This document shows positions 41,880 through 52,565 of a stretch of 64,000 nucleotides of DNA, one piece after another. Position 1 is the stretch's first letter. Every line of letters begins with the position of its first letter. The position numbers were made by a program, and so were the translations under genes. Source of the stretch: Symbiodinium natans (lineage: Eukaryota > Sar > Dinophyceae > Suessiales > Symbiodiniaceae); assembly GCA_905221605.1 (NCBI GenBank), contig CAJNDS010002573.1:62001-126000 (forward strand). The letters run 5' to 3'. The notes under the pieces are model-generated. The model had not been told where the DNA came from, did no database searches, and saw nothing but the letters and a program-made list of their open reading frames with translations.

Positions 41880-42010
41880 AACTTTAATTACGACGCTCGA
41901 ACATGGCGATGTGCTGCGATACCACACTGGTGTCGACGCTCACACGCACCGGACAGCCGTTTGGCCCGGTTCCTCGTCATGTCCCTCAACCCACCGTACT
42001 GCGTACACCT
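41880..42010 (+). mobile_element. Short RLE remnant
   Basis: AMCCDTTLVSTLTRTGQPFG on the plus strand matches the catalytic-aspartate segment of the RLE domains nearby, then homology is lost. A 34-base CGGCCACGGCCTGCTGAGGG-type duplication follows at 42,100-42,160. Confidence 0.6.
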
Positions 42011-42639
42011 ACTGCTTTACGGCGCTGGGCGCAAGGGCAGGCGGTTCGGCCCCTCGGCCTCGGCCGAGGAGGCGGTCGCACGGGCTGCATGCGGTGGCAG
42101 CGGCCACGGCCTGCTGAGGGCAGCCTGCTGCGGCCACGGCCTGCTGAGGGCAGCCTGCTGCGGAAAATGTTTTGCATGCTCCCTTTCTGCGGCGCATAGT
42201 ACACGTGTCCTCATGGTCGCATGGGCAGGCGGCTAACCACCGCGCTTATGCCCGGCTCCAGGACGTGGTCCAGCGGCGGTGGCATTTATTCTCCACCATG
42301 GTTGCGTCCACTGGGTGCGAGCGTCCCGGAGCAAGCAGCGCGTGTGTCGTCATGGAATCTCACTGAAGCATCCGCCAACCTCGCTCCCAAAAAGTCTCTG
42401 TTTTTTGTCTCTGCGGCACTTCGCGCCGGAGTTCCGGGTGGGTAGCGAGCGGTTCGCGGTGCTCTGCTGTCCGGAGGGCGGTGCTGTTCGCGCAGACATG
42501 AACATGTACGAACTTGCGCGTAGTATCTCCCGCGACGCTTACGCAAATTTCCACGTCCCAGCACTAGGCTCACTAGGCCCCGGGCGAGCTGCAGTTGCAA
42601 AAGGGCGTGCGAAGAAAAAAAACCCAAAAAATGAAGTAC

Positions 42640-42998
42640 ACAGCGACGCACGTTGCATCGAAGTCGTTGCAAACGGCTTACCCCTCTGGCACGGGGCACA
42701 ACTCGCTATCGACGCCACTATCGTCTGCCCGGTTACACGGGCTGGCATGCCGCAGCCGGGAACGGACGCCCGCCCCGGGGCAGCAGTGCAGGCCGCCGCT
42801 CGCCGAAAGCGGCGCCAAACGTACCCCGAGCTTTGCGAGCGCACGGCGCGCGCAGCTCGTCGTCGTCGGGTCGAGGTAGGAGCGCGCTTTGGTGCCGAAG
42901 CCGCCTCCTTCCTCCGCCACCTTGCGCGCCACCGCGCTGCGAGTCTCCCACCCCCACTCCAGGCCGCCGCGAGCGAAACTGTCGAGTTCGACGCGTGA
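42640..42998 (+). mobile_element. Solo RLE endonuclease fragment, LINE type 2
   Basis: CIEVVANGLPLWHGAQLAID then ATIVCPVTRAGMPQPG, RRKRRQTYPEL, and EVGARFGAEAASFLRHLARH. It is closely similar to the fragment at 36.9-37.4 kb and starts at nearly the same domain position. It stops at 42,998 inside a later segment (QAAASETVEFDA), so it is shorter at the 3' end. Confidence 0.7.
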
Positions 42999-43596
42999 GC
43001 CCACAGCGCGCGCCTCCCTGTTCCCCACCCTCGCCTTGCGCGATGGCGCACATGCAGGAGCGGGCAGGTCCGTAGAAGTGATGGGCGTAAGGAGCGGGTG
43101 GACCACAGGCCGTGCAAGAAGGCCAGACCGGCTCCTCGGCGCAATAGAGGGACTCGGGCACTCGATGCAAGAACCCGACCGCGTCCTCAACGCATAAAGT
43201 GGCGGCAAGAAGGGGTCACCCCGCCCCCAGCCCGGAGCGCCCCTCACAGTCAACCCGTAGAACTGACGGGCGAAAATGGAAGCATGGTTTGCTTGGAGAC
43301 GTGAGACGTGTCAAAGGCACCTACGGCATCGAGTGCGTGAGTTGCACGGTTAGTACGTGTCGGGCCAGGGTGTATGCAACCAGGCGGCGGAAAACGTCGC
43401 CAACGACGAGTGCTCGCACGCGGCCATGGGCTTGTACAGCACGACATGCTCGGTGCAGGATTAACTGGTCTGAGGCTTTAGCTTTTGTGTCTGAGGCTTG
43501 GGGGTTGGGGGTGGTAAAGCCTTATCGAAAGGGTTTAAGGATGGTTTAAAGGTTATGGCCCCTTTCTTATTCACCGGACCCCTTGTGTAGATCTGT

Positions 43597-44272
43597 ATGC
43601 TCTTGCACCGGGACCCGGGCCCGGCCGAATATTACCATTCCCACCCCAGCTATTTAGTCATGATACGTTCAGGTTACCCCACATGCTCCCGGTCTGCGCA
43701 TTAGGACTTTGGACATGGTTCTGCCCCGCGCATTAGGATTTTGGACGTGGTTCTGGCCCGCCAATTTTCGACGTGGTTCTGGGTCGCGCGTTAGGATTCT
43801 CAGAAAAAATGGAAGGACTTCTGCCGGAACCAAGTCAGAAAACTTAAGTTTTTATAAGGGTGCTGGGCCCTGGGTGTCGAGAAACTTAGCCAGGGGAAAC
43901 CTTCAGAATTCTATTGGAACCAAGTGGAAATCTCCACCCCCTGCTTGGCTGCTAAATTCAATGTGGTTTTGGAACGTGCCTCCAGATACATGCGAAACCT
44001 CTCGTCGGGTACCAATTCCAAAAACGCTCTGCGCACGTTTCTCAAGTTCTGCACACTACTAGACATGATCGTGATTCTTAAGTTGTTAAGTCTCGGAAAT
44101 TGTCTTTCGTCACATCTTCATGAAGAAAACTAAGAAACCCGATTGGTTTCATGAAACCTGATGGGCTACTGAAGCCAAGCATCTAGGTATGTTTTGATGG
44201 TGTTTTTTCGCATGTTTCTTGGAATCGCGTTTGTAATGTTCAGCCGGCCCCGGGGTCCCGGTCCAAGAGCAT
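43597..44272. mobile_element. Small element with 39-40-bp terminal inverted repeats
   Basis: The left end 43,597-43,635 (ATGCTCTTGCACCGGGACCC, then GGGCCCGGCCGAATATTAC) pairs with 44,233-44,272 (GTAATGTTCAGCCGGCCCCG, then GGGTCCCGGTCCAAGAGCAT) with about four differences and one extra base. Total length is 676 bases. The inside carries a GCGCATTAGGA minisatellite but no transposase. The layout is that of a MITE. No target-site duplication is evident. Confidence 0.75.
43697..43802. repeat. GCGCATTAGGATTTTGGACGTGG minisatellite
   Basis: Three to four diverged copies of about 35 bases: GCGCATTAGGA(C/T)TTTGGAC(A/G)TGGTTCTG(C/G)CCC(G)C. They lie within the small inverted-repeat element. Confidence 0.75.
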
Positions 44273-44569
44273 TTCAATTCGCAGAAGGTTCATATGTCTA
44301 AACAGATCTATGCAAGGGGATTCGGTGAGAATAAGAAAGGGGTGACAATTGCAAAATTCGGCTGGCCAGGAATCCAAAATGTTACTGCAGATAGCTGAAG
44401 AGTCCACATGTAGAGAAACTGTTTCATCAGAGCTGGCCAGAAACAGCTCCAGAAGCTCCGGCTTCGGTTTTTAGACATGCAGATCTCGCTTGCCGTGAAA
44501 GACCAGGAAGCCTCAAGCTTCAGATGTCAGCATGATTTCAGCCTTCAGGTCCTGGATTCCCGGAAGCTC

Positions 44570-45690
44570 TCAGTGATCGCAAAGCAGGGCTCGACAACAA
44601 ATGCGGCAAGCCCCGTAACCCTTAAAACCTTTCGACAAGATACCACCACCCCCAAGCTGGCTGGGTGCACATTGCAAGGCCAATGACTTTCGCCGAAATT
44701 CCGCGTCGAGATCGGTGCCATACAACTCCAGGCCGCGCCGCATCGCGGCAGTCGCGTGTTTCGGCAACCGACTCATGGCCGGAGTCGGCGAGCTCTGTGG
44801 CGGCATCTGCGTTGCAACCCGTGCGCTGGGCTAACGCAAGCATGGGCACAGGTGCGGGCACTCGCACCCGGAACACATCCGAGTCACACTCTGGGAAGCG
44901 ATTCGTTCGTCCGTGCCTTTTCCGCTCAGTGCTGCCTGAGTCCGGTTGCAGTAGGCTAGGCTGCCGACCTTGATCACTGCCAATCTCACGACAAAAACCT
45001 TTCTGGCGCGGCTGTGCGCTTGGGATGGATCGTCCGGCACCTTGCGACTGCCGCTGGTTACGTCACGGCGGGCCCGCAAGAAGTGTGTCTGCAGCTTTTC
45101 GGAGGCGTGGCATGTGTTGGGGCTCCGAGAGCAACACCTCTGCAGCGTGTGACAATGCGCGGGGAACGGGAACGACTTTAAGAATCACATGGATCACGCA
45201 AGCCGCAAGCAAACGAGAGCGGGGAACTAGCGCGGACTGGCTGCTTGACACGCTTGCCTGAGAGGATCCTGAGAGGGCCTCGGACAATAGGTGGCCGCAG
45301 GCTGCATGCAGGAGCGTAACTAAGAGCCAGGAATTGTGTGCGAGTGTGGGTGACCTGGTGGCGGGCCAATAAATCCACACCTGCTTCAGGCATCCCGGCG
45401 CACCCCCACAATGGACGACGAAACGGCGAGGCGACCAACCCAGGCCCAGGTGACCACGTCCGACTGAAACGGCAACACACTCAGCCAGCACGCTCCTCAC
45501 GCGTCACCTTGTGAGGTCCACGAACGGGTTGCCCGCCTCTGGGGGCGGCGCCGACTGAACCAGGTGAGGCCACTCCAGGGTTCACACCGTCACCGTCGGG
45601 TTCGCCATCGTCGCTGCCCGCCCCGCCGAGACGCTCGCCCACCGACCGAAGCGCGAGGCGAGCCGTGCTCGTGACTCGTGGCTGCACTGG
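44570..45690 (-). CDS. Run of coding-like segments, unidentified gene
   Basis: Segments on one strand are 45,660-45,481 (LRSVGERLGGAGSDDGEPDG, GC-rich, ends in a stop), 45,500-45,063 (open 145 codons, best part ALSHAAEVLLSEPQHMPRLR), and 44,806-44,570 (MRRGLELYGTDLDAEFRRKS then LALQCAPSQLGGGGILSKGF). A competing frame at 44,876-44,760 (TGCNADAATELADSGHESVA) is also plausible. The stops show that at least two genes or several introns are involved. No domains recognised. Confidence 0.35.
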
Positions 45691-46189
45691 GCAGCGCAGC
45701 CCGCAGCTGGCATTTACGACGAGGAGTACCAGCCGGTATCCTGAACCTGCGATTCAACGCGGTATCGTATCGAACAGCCCCTGCGCTACATGCGCGTGAG
45801 CATGCGCAAATTTGTTGGCATTTTTGCATTACATACAGTAAGTGTTAGCGGGGGAGACATTTTCACATTCGATGGGCCAGATTCGGTAATTTCGGTAGAG
45901 CATTGCAGCTTGAACATGTTTACTATAAAGTTTGCTACCATAGCGGAGGTCTTCGGGTAGTTCAGCTACAGTACAGAAGGAACTTTTCCATGCGGTTGCT
46001 CAGCATTTTAAGCCGCAAATGCATCCAGTGCAATGTGGAGGACACCCCACCTCAGCTGCTCACACAGCAGGGCAAGCTTGACAAAAAAAGGTAACAGTCA
46101 CTTTTGCTGGCACAAATCGGGAGCCAGACAGCGGCCACCTTGTACTCAACGCCAGGTCCAACTCGGCACCGCTGCCGATGACCTAAACA

Positions 46190-46752
46190 GGCGACACAGA
46201 GTTCGCCATGGAGGCAATGAGCCGCCATAGTGCCATCACACTTCTTATTAGATGCTCGATGCATCTAACTGAGATTACAGCCTGCTTGAGAGCCCGCTGG
46301 AAAACCTCCAAAAGCTGGAGCCTTTCCTCACGGCGCAATGCAGCATCAAGCCACGGAGATCCAAGCCAAGCTGTGCAGTGCCCCAGTTTCCTGCGCGTCT
46401 GGAGACGCCATGGCCTGAACGTGGAGCTTAACGTTGAAAGCAACCCAAGCATATGCATCTACTCAGGCTTCTCAACTGGTATTTTGTGAATCTTTCAGGA
46501 TGCTTCAAGTGTATTTTCGCCGAAACGAGCCTGCGTCGCCAGCGCCGTGAGAGGTGCCAACGCGCTCTGTCCCTGACAAGATGCTGGGTTGGATGATGTT
46601 GGCATGCGCCCTACTGCCCTACTGTGCTGAAAATCATTCGAGTGGTGCGTAAGTCGTGTGTAGTCGTGTGTCGAATCGGCCTGCGGAGTCGCCGACAGGT
46701 ATCGAGACGCTGCATCCTGGGCTGCCTGCGTGGACTGTACAGGATTGTGCAC
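46190..46752 (-). CDS. Two exons of an unidentified gene
   Basis: Segment 46,752-46,495 reads TQAAQDAASRYLSATPQADS then THDYTRLTHHSNDFQHSRAV, ending AQARFGENTLEAS with a stop or nearby donor. Segment 46,400-46,190 reads PWLDAALRREERLQLLEVFQ then RALKQAVISVRCIEHLIRSV. The second is a strong amphipathic helix region. Good composition in both. Family unknown. Confidence 0.5.
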
Positions 46753-46824
46753 GGCCCTGCGCTTCGCTGAGAAACTCTAAGAGTTCAACAGCTGTTTACA
46801 CCAACTTGTGTCTGACACATCAGA

Positions 46825-47510
46825 CTAGTACATAACACAGCCATGCCCCGCCGCTCCATCTTTGGCAGCTAAAGCTGCAAGAAGCTGCGCCTGAAGATGT
46901 GCCACCAACTCTGGGAGAACATCTTTTGACTGGGCATGGGCGAGCTCAACAGTACGATGATGTACAAATATGTACAATGCAAGCCTGGAACTGCCGGCCA
47001 GCCATATCATCCAAACCGTCCACTCGCTCATCGTTGACGGCCTTTCTCCGCAACGAGGCATATATGGTCGCTTGCAAGCCGCGGCTGTGAACATGCTTTG
47101 TTTGTTTGCGGCATATTCTGGTGATTAACGCAGAAGAAATCAACTCTGAGCTCATGTCTCCCATCTGTTGTTTTCGCAGGTTTATCTGCGACAGCCTGAC
47201 GTAAACAATGCCCCAAAGCACGGTCTCTGGTGAACGCGCAGAAGCTAAGTGCGAGGCAAAGCAATTACAGGCCACCCAGTCTGGGCCAAGGCTACCTTCC
47301 AGGTAAAAAAACGAAACCAAACAGGCGCACCTCCAGATTAAAACAAAGAAAAACAAATACTGCTCCTGCTTCAAACAGGGCACCAACGGCATGTCAAGCA
47401 GCATGGTAAGCACCTCAGTACACAAACGAGGTACCACGCTGTCCCTCCCCACCAAACTACCCAAATTTGGAAACCCCGTTCTCTTCAGCCTCGGCCTTTG
47501 AGCCGCCCAT
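46825..47510 (-). CDS. Gene with Met-Gly start and possible 40-bp GC-AG intron
   Basis: An ATG at 47,510 opens MGGSKAEAEENGVSKF, the type of N-terminus that is myristoylated (Gly2, Ser/Lys nearby), and reaches TTTGG|GTAGTT, a likely donor. Downstream, a frame from 47,464 carries RDSVVPRLCTEVLTMLLDMP, a hydrophobic LFFFVLIWRCACLVSFFYLE, and ATIYASLRRKAVNDERVDGL ending RQFQ. A CAG|GCTTGC...GTTGAG|CTC intron (40 bases) joins it in phase to LAHAQSKDVLPELVAHLQAQ ... stop at 46,825. How the first exon joins is unresolved. Function unknown; membrane association is suggested by the start and the hydrophobic stretch. Confidence 0.5.
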
Positions 47511-47800
47511 TACGCCTTAAACACAGATGCCCTCGAGAAAGTCCCAACATCCCCATTGAAGCGCTGCCAAAAAAGTACGTTTCGCTGACCGTCCCCATCT
47601 AAAACTACTACAAGAAGCCATAACAAGCATCTCCCTGCCCTTGACAGCCGGACTAGGCAGGACAGCACAATTCTCCATAGGCCACCTCATCGCTATAGCA
47701 CACACGAGGGAACGTGTTTCTTTGGATTTGCAGGTTAATTTCTTCTTGAAATCTCTCTATTCAACGCCAGCGCCGGAACCGTGAATGATAGTTTGTAATG

Positions 47801-48281
47801 CTATGCTTTCTGCGCGCGCGCTTTTTCCACGGACCGGCGTGCAAACTGCAGTTTAGCCCGGTCTTGGGTCGTGGTGGTCGTGGTCGTGGTCGTGGTCGCT
47901 GCCGCCGCCGCTGCTGCCGCCGCCACCGCTGCTGCCGCTGCTCGTTGCCCGCTGCCTCGCTGCTTCGCTGCCCGCCGACTCGCTCCGCTGCCCGCTGTCC
48001 GCTGCTTGGTGCTTCTGTTGTCGATGTTGTCGTTGTTGTTGCTGCTGCTAACAGAACCCCTGCACTGTGCATTTTGCTCGATGTTAGCCTTTGAATTGAA
48101 GCCTTTCCCCCTTCCTCCTCGATTGCAAGATGCAGAGTGCGCTTGCTTTGGGTATGTGCCAAAGCAAAGCGAATCAAACTCAGATGTGGACTGGCGAAGC
48201 CAACTGTTCCAGGGCACTGAACAGCTGCAGCAAGACCTCCATGCACCGCATTTGATCCTCCGTGCCCTCTCTGACGGCATG
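47801..48281 (-). CDS. Open frame over a trinucleotide tract, doubtful
   Basis: The part 48,230-48,080 (NSWLRQSTSEFDSLCFGTYP then RGGRGKGFNSKANIEQNAQC) is protein-like. Below 48,050 the frame translates GTC/GCC repeats into Ala and Thr runs. Other frames over the same tract are open as well. An upstream open frame at 48,291-48,734 (LSEPYMPLICLRGAGRLELF) could be a preceding exon. Confidence 0.3.
47868..48052. repeat. GTGGTC / GCCGCC / GTTGTT trinucleotide-based tract
   Basis: Hexamer GTGGTC, then GCCGCCGCTGCT, then GTTGTTGCTGCTGCT runs, with G+T on the plus strand. A microsatellite-like region. Confidence 0.85.
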
Positions 48282-48739
48282 CACGATGCGTCATGCGTAC
48301 CGTTGCATTGAGCGCCTGGGGGTCATCGACAGCGGCGAACGCAAAGAGTTGAAGGGTCCTTTGCAGGTGTTTGGGAAAAGTTCCAGCCTTCCAGCCCCCC
48401 TCAGACATATCAGCGGCATGTAAGGTTCGCTCAGCTTTCCCAGGCCACACTCATCAGGCGCCTGTGTTCTCGCTGCATTCCCACATGACTGTGTAAAAAG
48501 TTCAGCACGTTTTTTTGTTCCTGAACACGACACGTTTTGAACCCTGCCTGGGGTCCCATGGCACCTGCCGACATGAGAATCTGAAGGCCAGACTCCATAG
48601 TTGCTGACCTTGCTATATTCAAGTCTCGAATCGGTGCGCAATTTGTGACCGAGCGTAAGTTTGCTGCAATGACTCTCTTGCTGCAGGCTGCCAAGGCCTG
48701 CAAAATGCATGCGCAAGAACACAAAATCACGCACATGCG

Positions 48740-49715
48740 TTCAGGTGATAGTGCGCGCTGCAACCACAAGGTCCAGCCAAGGCAGGCGCAGTGTGTCTTG
48801 AAAGATCTGGCGGAACCTTTGCTTTGCAGCACCTGTCGGAGGAAGGTTTCACTCTGCGAAGGGACGGCACATGTCGGCACGAAATGGCGAATCATCGAGA
48901 AACTGCGACACTGGGCAGACTGGGCACTCCAGACACCACTTTGAGGGCCAACAGTGCAGGCGAGATCCTCGAGAGTCCTTGAGGAACTTCACTCGCCACG
49001 CCCAGACGAAAAACCATCGCTACAAGCATCACAAATTGTCCTGTCTTCAGCTTGCGGCACCTGCTCGAGTGTTGCGAGAACACTGAGTACTGAAGACCAG
49101 CTGACAAGTTGACGAAGAATACGACACAGTGGGAAAACTTCGACAGTAAAGCCATGTGATGCCCATACGAATGAGAACGGATACTGTGGGCTTAGGATCT
49201 TGCACGGGATTGTGGTTCAACGCCTGCAGGAATAAATGAAGCTCTTCCTTGTTGGATGAAATGAGCAACCCGAATCTGGTGAAGATGCAGTAGTTGGGAT
49301 TCAGCATCGAACCTTTATCATATCCGAAAAGGTACGCCGATCATCCACCCGCCGTGAAACTGCTTGGTATCCGAATATGGGCATCCTTGAGTAGATAGAT
49401 TTGGGGAATTTGCGACCAAACTAAACCCCTCAACTTTAAACGCCTCCGGCATGACCGAATCCGAATAGACATCTTCAACATGCAGCAGCACAATACCGGA
49501 TACGTGTCAATTGGCAGATGTGAGTCATTGAAAGGCAGTGAGTGACACCTAAAGGCGACTGACTTTGGTCCTGGTTCTCTCACGTCGTTGATGCGGCGAT
49601 GCAGTATGGCGAACTGACCTACACCCTGCCTGTTGCAGACCTTGAGCAGCGTAGGACGCAGGCCTCTGATGGCTTCCCAACTTACTAAATGATGCTGTTG
49701 TACTGCTAACAGCTG
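48740..49715. other. No confident gene
   Basis: Short competing frames only. The best minus-strand candidate is 48,660-48,430 (TMESGLQILMSAGAMGPQAG), which overlaps another open frame. Confidence 0.3.
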
Positions 49716-50354
49716 CTAACATCGAGCTCCGGACATCGATGTTGCAGCGCCCTGGAAGCCTCCCAAACCTCCTCCCAGGCCTCCCCCCAAAGGACTTCCC
49801 AGCCCCTGCCCAAAAGCTGGTTGTCCCGCATTCATTGGGTTGCCCTGCAACACTCCTGCGTTTCCACCCAGATTTCCGCCACAACCAAAGCCCCCCAAGC
49901 CTTGCGGTGGCATTTGCTGCGTTTGCTGTGGAACGCTTGGAGCCCCAAACCCCTGTCCAAAGCCCTGCCCGAGGCCTGGCCCAAGGCCCTGCCCAAGGCC
50001 CTGCCCAAGGCCCTGCCCAAGGCCCTGCCCAAGGCCCTGCCCAAGCCCCTGCCCAAACGGGGTCCCAGGAGGGACTCCACTTGCCAAGCCCTGCGCAGGC
50101 TGCGTGCCGAACGCACTCCCAGCCATGCCTCCTTGGCCAAGGCCTGCACCTTGGTTCGGCCGGCGTCCTGCTGCATGCGATCTACGCCATGCTGTGCCGG
50201 CTTGTGGTCTAAGGCCAGGCACCAAACTGAGCCTGACGTTGGCACAATCACCCAGAACGCGTGGCAAAATGAACACACCGTTCTGACACGGCACCTGCCC
50301 GGGAAATGCACCAGGTTGGCCCATCTGGCCCGAAGGTGCGCTGGGAAACTGCAT
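49716..50354 (-). CDS. Gly/Gln-rich low-complexity protein with GQGL repeats
   Basis: From Met at 50,354 (MQFPSAPSGQMGQPGAFPGQ) the frame stays open to a stop at 49,716, about 212 residues. The core has about eight GQGL tetrapeptides (12-base unit GGCAGGGCCTTG, 50,055-49,965), then GLGQGFGQGFGAPSVPQQ, GGFGCGGNLGGNAGV and GSPLGGGLGGGLGGF. Such composition is typical of disordered, phase-separating or structural proteins and does not identify a family. Residues around VLGDCANVRLSLVPG may be an unspliced intron. The opposite strand is also open because of the repeat but gives Pro/Cys-rich sequence. Confidence 0.45.
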   Translation of the reverse strand: MQFPSAPSGQMGQPGAFPGQVPCQNGVFILPRVLGDCANVRLSLVPGLRPQAGTAWRRSHAAGRRPNQGAGLGQGGMAGSAFGTQPAQGLASGVPPGTPFGQGLGQGLGQGLGQGLGQGLGQGLGPGLGQGFGQGFGAPSVPQQTQQMPPQGLGGFGCGGNLGGNAGVLQGNPMNAGQPAFGQGLGSPLGGGLGGGLGGFQGAATSMSGARC

Positions 50355-50740
50355 GGTGCGCAAGTCCCGCCTCGGCTGATTGCGAAGTGACGTCGGGCAA
50401 GGCACAACAGCAGGCACTGCACAGAAGAATACAGAAGATCCCACAATCATGTGACGGGATTCCAAAACCCACTCAACCCCCAGCGGGCGATGATCGAAAC
50501 TCCTGCATTGCGAAATGACCTTCTTTGGGTAAAAATGTTTTCGCGAAACTTATGCCAATTGGCCAACGTCAGCCAAATTCATCAGCTGATTGAGCTGCTT
50601 GTGTAAGATATCAAGTTTCAAACTTTGACTTTTAGACACTGCTCTTCATACAGGGTCAGAGGGGCCTAGAGAGTTACTTGAAAGACTACATGTACTTCGC
50701 AGTGTTTTTGCTATCTCCAATTTCCTCATGTAAAAAGAAA

Positions 50741-50995
50741 TTACAAAATGAGTGAGGAAGCGGCAAGTTCTACACGGTGGGATGCACAGCAAGCCTTGTT
50801 TAAGTTTGAGGCGCTGATCCCTCCCGGCTGGTGCTCAAGCATCACTGCCCTCCACTTGTATTTCACGGCGAACGTTCCAAGACCAGCAGGCGTTAGCAAG
50901 AGGGCTTGACTGCCTTCGCACACTGCATCAACTAGGAAGGCCCGCCACCAGCAAGCTGCAAGACAGCGTGCCACAAGAAACTTCAGAATTTTGCA
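50741..50995 (-). CDS. Terminal exon, unidentified
   Basis: The frame reads ARCLAACWWRAFLVDAVCEG, SQALLLTPAGLGTFAVKYKW and RAVMLEHQPGGISASNLNKA, stopping at 50,741. Balanced composition. The acceptor is not pinned down. Unknown family. Confidence 0.5.
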   Translation of the reverse strand, partial: CKILKFLVARCLAACWWRAFLVDAVCEGSQALLLTPAGLGTFAVKYKWRAVMLEHQPGGISASNLNKACCASHRVELAASSLIL

Positions 50996-51159
50996 ATGAA
51001 TTCTTGGGCTTCTGGTCAGTGGCATCGCGCTGCTTTTGAAATGTTGGCAATCTTTGTAGCATCATGATGGCTGCAATCAGCTTCACAAGTCACAACTCAA
51101 GTGACTGAGGTCTTCCTGCCTAGGCGATTCGCCTAGGTCATTCTTGTGAATATATTGTG

Positions 51160-51165
51160 TATACA

Positions 51166-51196
<31 letters not shown>

Positions 51197-51265
51197 GTAA
51201 AGAAATAAATAAGTAAATAAATAAATACACATTATATACATAAAATATATGTATATATATATAGA
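51160..51265. repeat. AT / AAAT microsatellite
   Basis: (AT)n stretches at 51,166-51,198 and 51,240-51,262 flank AAATAAATAAGTAAATAAAT. Confidence 0.9.
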
Positions 51266-51463
51266 AGGATGTACGCGGCAAAAAACCTGCTCCCATTTTG
51301 GTTCTCCCTCCCAACTTCACTCGAATTAACTGATTTCGTCCCCCAGGACAACTGTCAAATACATCCGCAAGAGAAGGCATCAGAGATGCTTCAAGAACAA
51401 TGACCGGATCTCGAGAGAATCGGCAGCGGCCAGCGTGTTGCGGCGCAAGAGAGCTGAGAGCGC

Positions 51464-51775
51464 CTATTCATGCAACCATCTCTGTAGGGCATCCGCAACA
51501 GAGAATTCGGGCTTGGAGCACCTCCGAGCATAGCCTCCTGCAATCAGGGGCGTTTGTACCGTTTGTATGTGCATATCCTGCAAATGCACGGTCAACAGCG
51601 CACCTGACCACAAATCGGGTAAACAAGCAGCGAAAACCTCATCACTTGGTAGCAATACACAGCAGTGATAGGAAACACGATCGGCAATGATCGCTGAGTC
51701 CCGGGGCGCAAGTCCCATTTTGCATGCCTGCACAAGGCTCTTGCAAGCTGCCGTCAGGCTGTGCAACTTGTCCAT
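51464..51775 (-). CDS. Terminal exon, unidentified
   Basis: About 100 codons of clear protein composition: LTAACKSLVQACKMGLAPRD, SAIIADRVSYHCCVLLPSDE, VFAACLPDLWSGALLTVHLQ, ending VADALQRWLHE and a stop. A likely preceding exon, in another frame at about 51,885-51,790, reads LFRETFVFAAKHNGPASCDT. The family is not recognised. Confidence 0.55.
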   Translation of the reverse strand: MDKLHSLTAACKSLVQACKMGLAPRDSAIIADRVSYHCCVLLPSDEVFAACLPDLWSGALLTVHLQDMHIQTVQTPLIAGGYARRCSKPEFSVADALQRWLHE

Positions 51776-52044
51776 TCAATACGTATGCCAAGATGCGGAA
51801 CGTATCACAGGAGGCTGGGCCATTGTGCTTGGCAGCGAAAACAAATGTTTCTCGGAACAGGTCTGCTGTATGCCATCGAAAACATCGTGGGAGAGCTAAA
51901 CCAGTTCAAGACAGAAGACAAGCGAATATGACATGAGTTCTGGTGCACCTGCGCCTAGTGCAAGCTGTCATGAGCGACGAGTCACATACCCGATGAATCT
52001 ATCGGACAGCTCCTTGAATTCAAAGAACAGCTTTTGCACGCCTT

Positions 52045-52542
52045 GTGCTGAGGCGCGGAATTTTAAACATTGTTTCAGAGTCATGCAAGAGGCCGCATGA
52101 AAATGGCAAGAGGCAGAGACTTGCAGCAGTACTCTGCAATGCACCCAGCTTTTGTCCGCATAGGCCTGGCAGATTCGATCAGCTTACGGCCTCACTAACG
52201 GCTTCGTACATCCTCGCATTGGACGAAGCCGATCACCACTTGTACTTGGCATACTTGGCACTGCAGGTGCTCTTGGCAGAGCTCAGTGTCGGTGCGTCGT
52301 CTCCAAGGGTTCTGGAAGCACATAATGCATTCCGTGGTGCATTCCGATGTGCATTCCATGGTGCACTCCAGCGATTTCCAGCAGAGTCATCCGAAGCTTC
52401 TCAAGTGGCCACCATGTTCACAACGTGCCCAAGCCCAGCGCTTTACAAAGCTGCCTTCACCACAACTAGTGTTGGACGAGGTTGGACCCCGACTAAAAAA
52501 TTTCTGTGGCTTTATGTGTCTCGGGTTTGTTTTAAGTTTTAA
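52045..52542 (+). CDS. Plus-strand open frame, unidentified
   Basis: A 165-codon frame with a protein-like centre: GRFDQLTASLTASYILALDE, ADHHLYLAYLALQVLLAELS and SSPRVLEAHNAFRGAF. A GTGCATTCC triplet repeat at 52,329-52,365 adds a degenerate FRGAFRCAFHGA segment. Antisense frames are poor. It runs against the general strand direction and ends just before the J-protein gene, so it would converge on it. Confidence 0.4.
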   Translation: MLRRGILNIVSESCKRPHENGKRQRLAAVLCNAPSFCPHRPGRFDQLTASLTASYILALDEADHHLYLAYLALQVLLAELSVGASSPRVLEAHNAFRGAFRCAFHGALQRFPAESSEASQVATMFTTCPSPALYKAAFTTTSVGRGWTPTKKFLWLYVSRVCFKF

Positions 52543-52565
52543 GTTTGAACTGTGTGTTTAATTTT

